This document shows positions 63,184-64,000 of a stretch of 64,000 nt of DNA, piece by piece. Within the stretch, counting starts at the first letter, position 1, and each line of letters opens with the position of its first letter. Made by a program: the position numbers and the translations under genes. Below the pieces are notes generated by a model, which saw only the letters and a list, made by a program, of their open reading frames with translations, was not told the DNA's origin and did not search any database. Source of the DNA: Pseudarthrobacter siccitolerans (lineage in GTDB: Bacteria; Actinomycetota; Actinomycetes; Actinomycetales; Micrococcaceae); assembly GCF_030823375.1 (NCBI RefSeq), contig NZ_JAUSXB010000001.1, positions 434,001 to 498,000 on the forward strand, read 5' to 3'.

Positions 63184-64000
63184 CTAGTTATCGACGATAA
63201 GCACTGGGTTGGCCTGCTGGCAGAGGCTGTCCCCGGCTGTCTGGTTGACGATATCGTCGGGCAGAGCAACGTCCGCGCCGTAGGTGGTGCCCGACGTGAA
63301 GTCGGTGCCGAGGTACACCTGGACGCCGGATACGGCGGGTGCGGGCAGGATTTGGGCTGCGGGGATCCCCAGCTGCGCAGCGACGTCGGCAGCGACATCC
63401 GCGAAGCCGTTCCCGTAGTAGACCACGGACTGCGTCACGGGGGCGGCCTCAAACCGTCCGGTCTGGGTGAACCCGCCGCCGATCAGGGCCTGGACGATCT
63501 CCTGGGAGCGGCCGGCAACGCCCGTGCCGTTGGCTACCGTGACAGGCTGGAGCGCTTTGTCATAGGGCGGGACCGGGGTTGCCGTCCCGGTCGGAGCCGG
63601 CGTGGGCGATTCGGTGGGCGCAGGGGTGGTGGGCGCCGTCGGGTCGGTCAGGTCGATGTCCTGCTTCAGGGCGGAGAACAGCTGGGCACCGGCCGGTTCG
63701 GCAATCTGCAGCCTGTTGGGATCCACAAGCGCCGGCGTGGTGGGAACCGCCACGAAGGCAACCTTGCTGACGTCAATGTCTTTAAACCGGTTGCCGATGG
63801 TCAGCAGCGTGGGGACTGAAGCCAGCCCCTCGTCCACGGTCAGGTTCTGGGTCACGACGTCGGCGATCTTCAGCATCCTGCCGGGATCGGACAGCGTGCC
63901 TTCGTCCTTGATCTTGCGGGTGAGTGAGGAGAGGAATCCCTGCTGGGCCTTGATGCGGCCCAGGTCACCGCCGTCGGCAAAGGCATGGCGGGTGCGGAGG
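63184..64000 (-). CDS. LytR-CpsA-Psr (LCP) family protein with LytR_C domain (C-terminal part)
   Basis: The start lies beyond the window; about 272 residues are visible. LCP signature end: LRTRHAFADGGDLGRIKAQQGFLSSL (the conserved Arg-Arg/Asp-Arg-Gln phosphate-binding block), then the rest of the LCP fold, a Thr/Pro/Ala-rich linker (PTAPTTPAPTESPTPAPTG), and a LytR_C domain (VTVANGTGVAGRSQEIVQALIGGGF to VQVYLGTDF). LCP enzymes transfer undecaprenyl-linked glycopolymers such as teichoic acid or arabinogalactan-like chains onto peptidoglycan outside the cell. Confidence 0.92.
   Translation of the reverse strand, partial: LRTRHAFADGGDLGRIKAQQGFLSSLTRKIKDEGTLSDPGRMLKIADVVTQNLTVDEGLASVPTLLTIGNRFKDIDVSKVAFVAVPTTPALVDPNRLQIAEPAGAQLFSALKQDIDLTDPTAPTTPAPTESPTPAPTGTATPVPPYDKALQPVTVANGTGVAGRSQEIVQALIGGGFTQTGRFEAAPVTQSVVYYGNGFADVAADVAAQLGIPAAQILPAPAVSGVQVYLGTDFTSGTTYGADVALPDDIVNQTAGDSLCQQANPVLIVDN

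Overview
The window is high-GC actinobacterial DNA, most likely from an Arthrobacter/Pseudarthrobacter-type member of the Micrococcaceae. Evidence: a complete Pup-proteasome locus with PafB and PafC fused in one reading frame (as described for Arthrobacter), mycothiol biosynthesis (mshC), RbpA, DUF4193 and DUF3043 proteins, the actinobacterial qcrCAB/ctaCDEF respiratory set, and pervasive GTG starts. Nearly all of it is conserved chromosomal backbone. No rRNA, prophage or CRISPR array was seen.

Layout. 1-3.6 kb is the only worn, accessory-looking part: the 5' end of an FtsI-like penicillin-binding protein, a lipoprotein gene broken by an in-frame amber stop, two small C-H-C-C zinc-ribbon-like proteins in inverted orientation around a beta-lactamase-fold lipoprotein that has lost its catalytic motifs, an IS21 istA remnant, and a tRNA-Leu(GAG). 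3.7-8.7 kb: M20 peptidase, acyl-CoA dehydrogenase, small proteins, aldo/keto reductase, uppP. 8.7-31.7 kb: a long block resembling the mycobacterial mshC-to-helY region: mshC, PAC2, HAD phosphatase, M50 protease, trmI, arc, dop, pup, prcB, prcA, pafA, two FKBP isomerases, pafBC, tatA, tatC, helY, an amidohydrolase and polyprenol-mannose synthase. 31.7-36 kb: rbpA, SPFH/NfeD membrane pair, 23S rRNA methyltransferase-like protein, deformylase. 36-39.2 kb: a three-gene type III polyketide cluster (PKS, methyltransferase, flavin monooxygenase). 39.5-43.1 kb: DUF4193, VOC proteins, DUF3054, trpD. 43.3-52.1 kb: the cytochrome bc1-aa3 branch, split into ctaE-qcrCAB (+) and ctaCDF (-), enclosing a DasR-like regulator divergent from ptsH with a dre-type operator. 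52.3-64 kb: erpA, M20 peptidase, DUF3043, pyrD, lipase-like hydrolase, uppS-recO, leuA with a leader peptide, an M13 metalloprotease and the 3' end of an LCP-family gene.

How it works together. ARC, Pup, Dop, PafA and PrcBA form one protein-degradation system, and PafBC next to them is the WYL-type DNA-damage activator. uppP, uppS, ppm1, the PBP and the LCP protein all serve undecaprenyl/polyprenol-linked envelope building. The respiratory genes give a complete menaquinol-to-oxygen supercomplex.

The most useful non-gene signals are: (i) about twenty genes whose start codon lies exactly 6-7 nt after a TANNNT -10 box (leaderless transcripts); (ii) an 18-codon leader peptide with four consecutive CUU leucine codons and a following 11-bp stem upstream of leuA; (iii) a GGAAC-N18-GTT SigR-type promoter upstream of rbpA; (iv) a dre operator between dasR-like and ptsH; (v) tandem 22-bp repeats just upstream of the type III PKS promoter.
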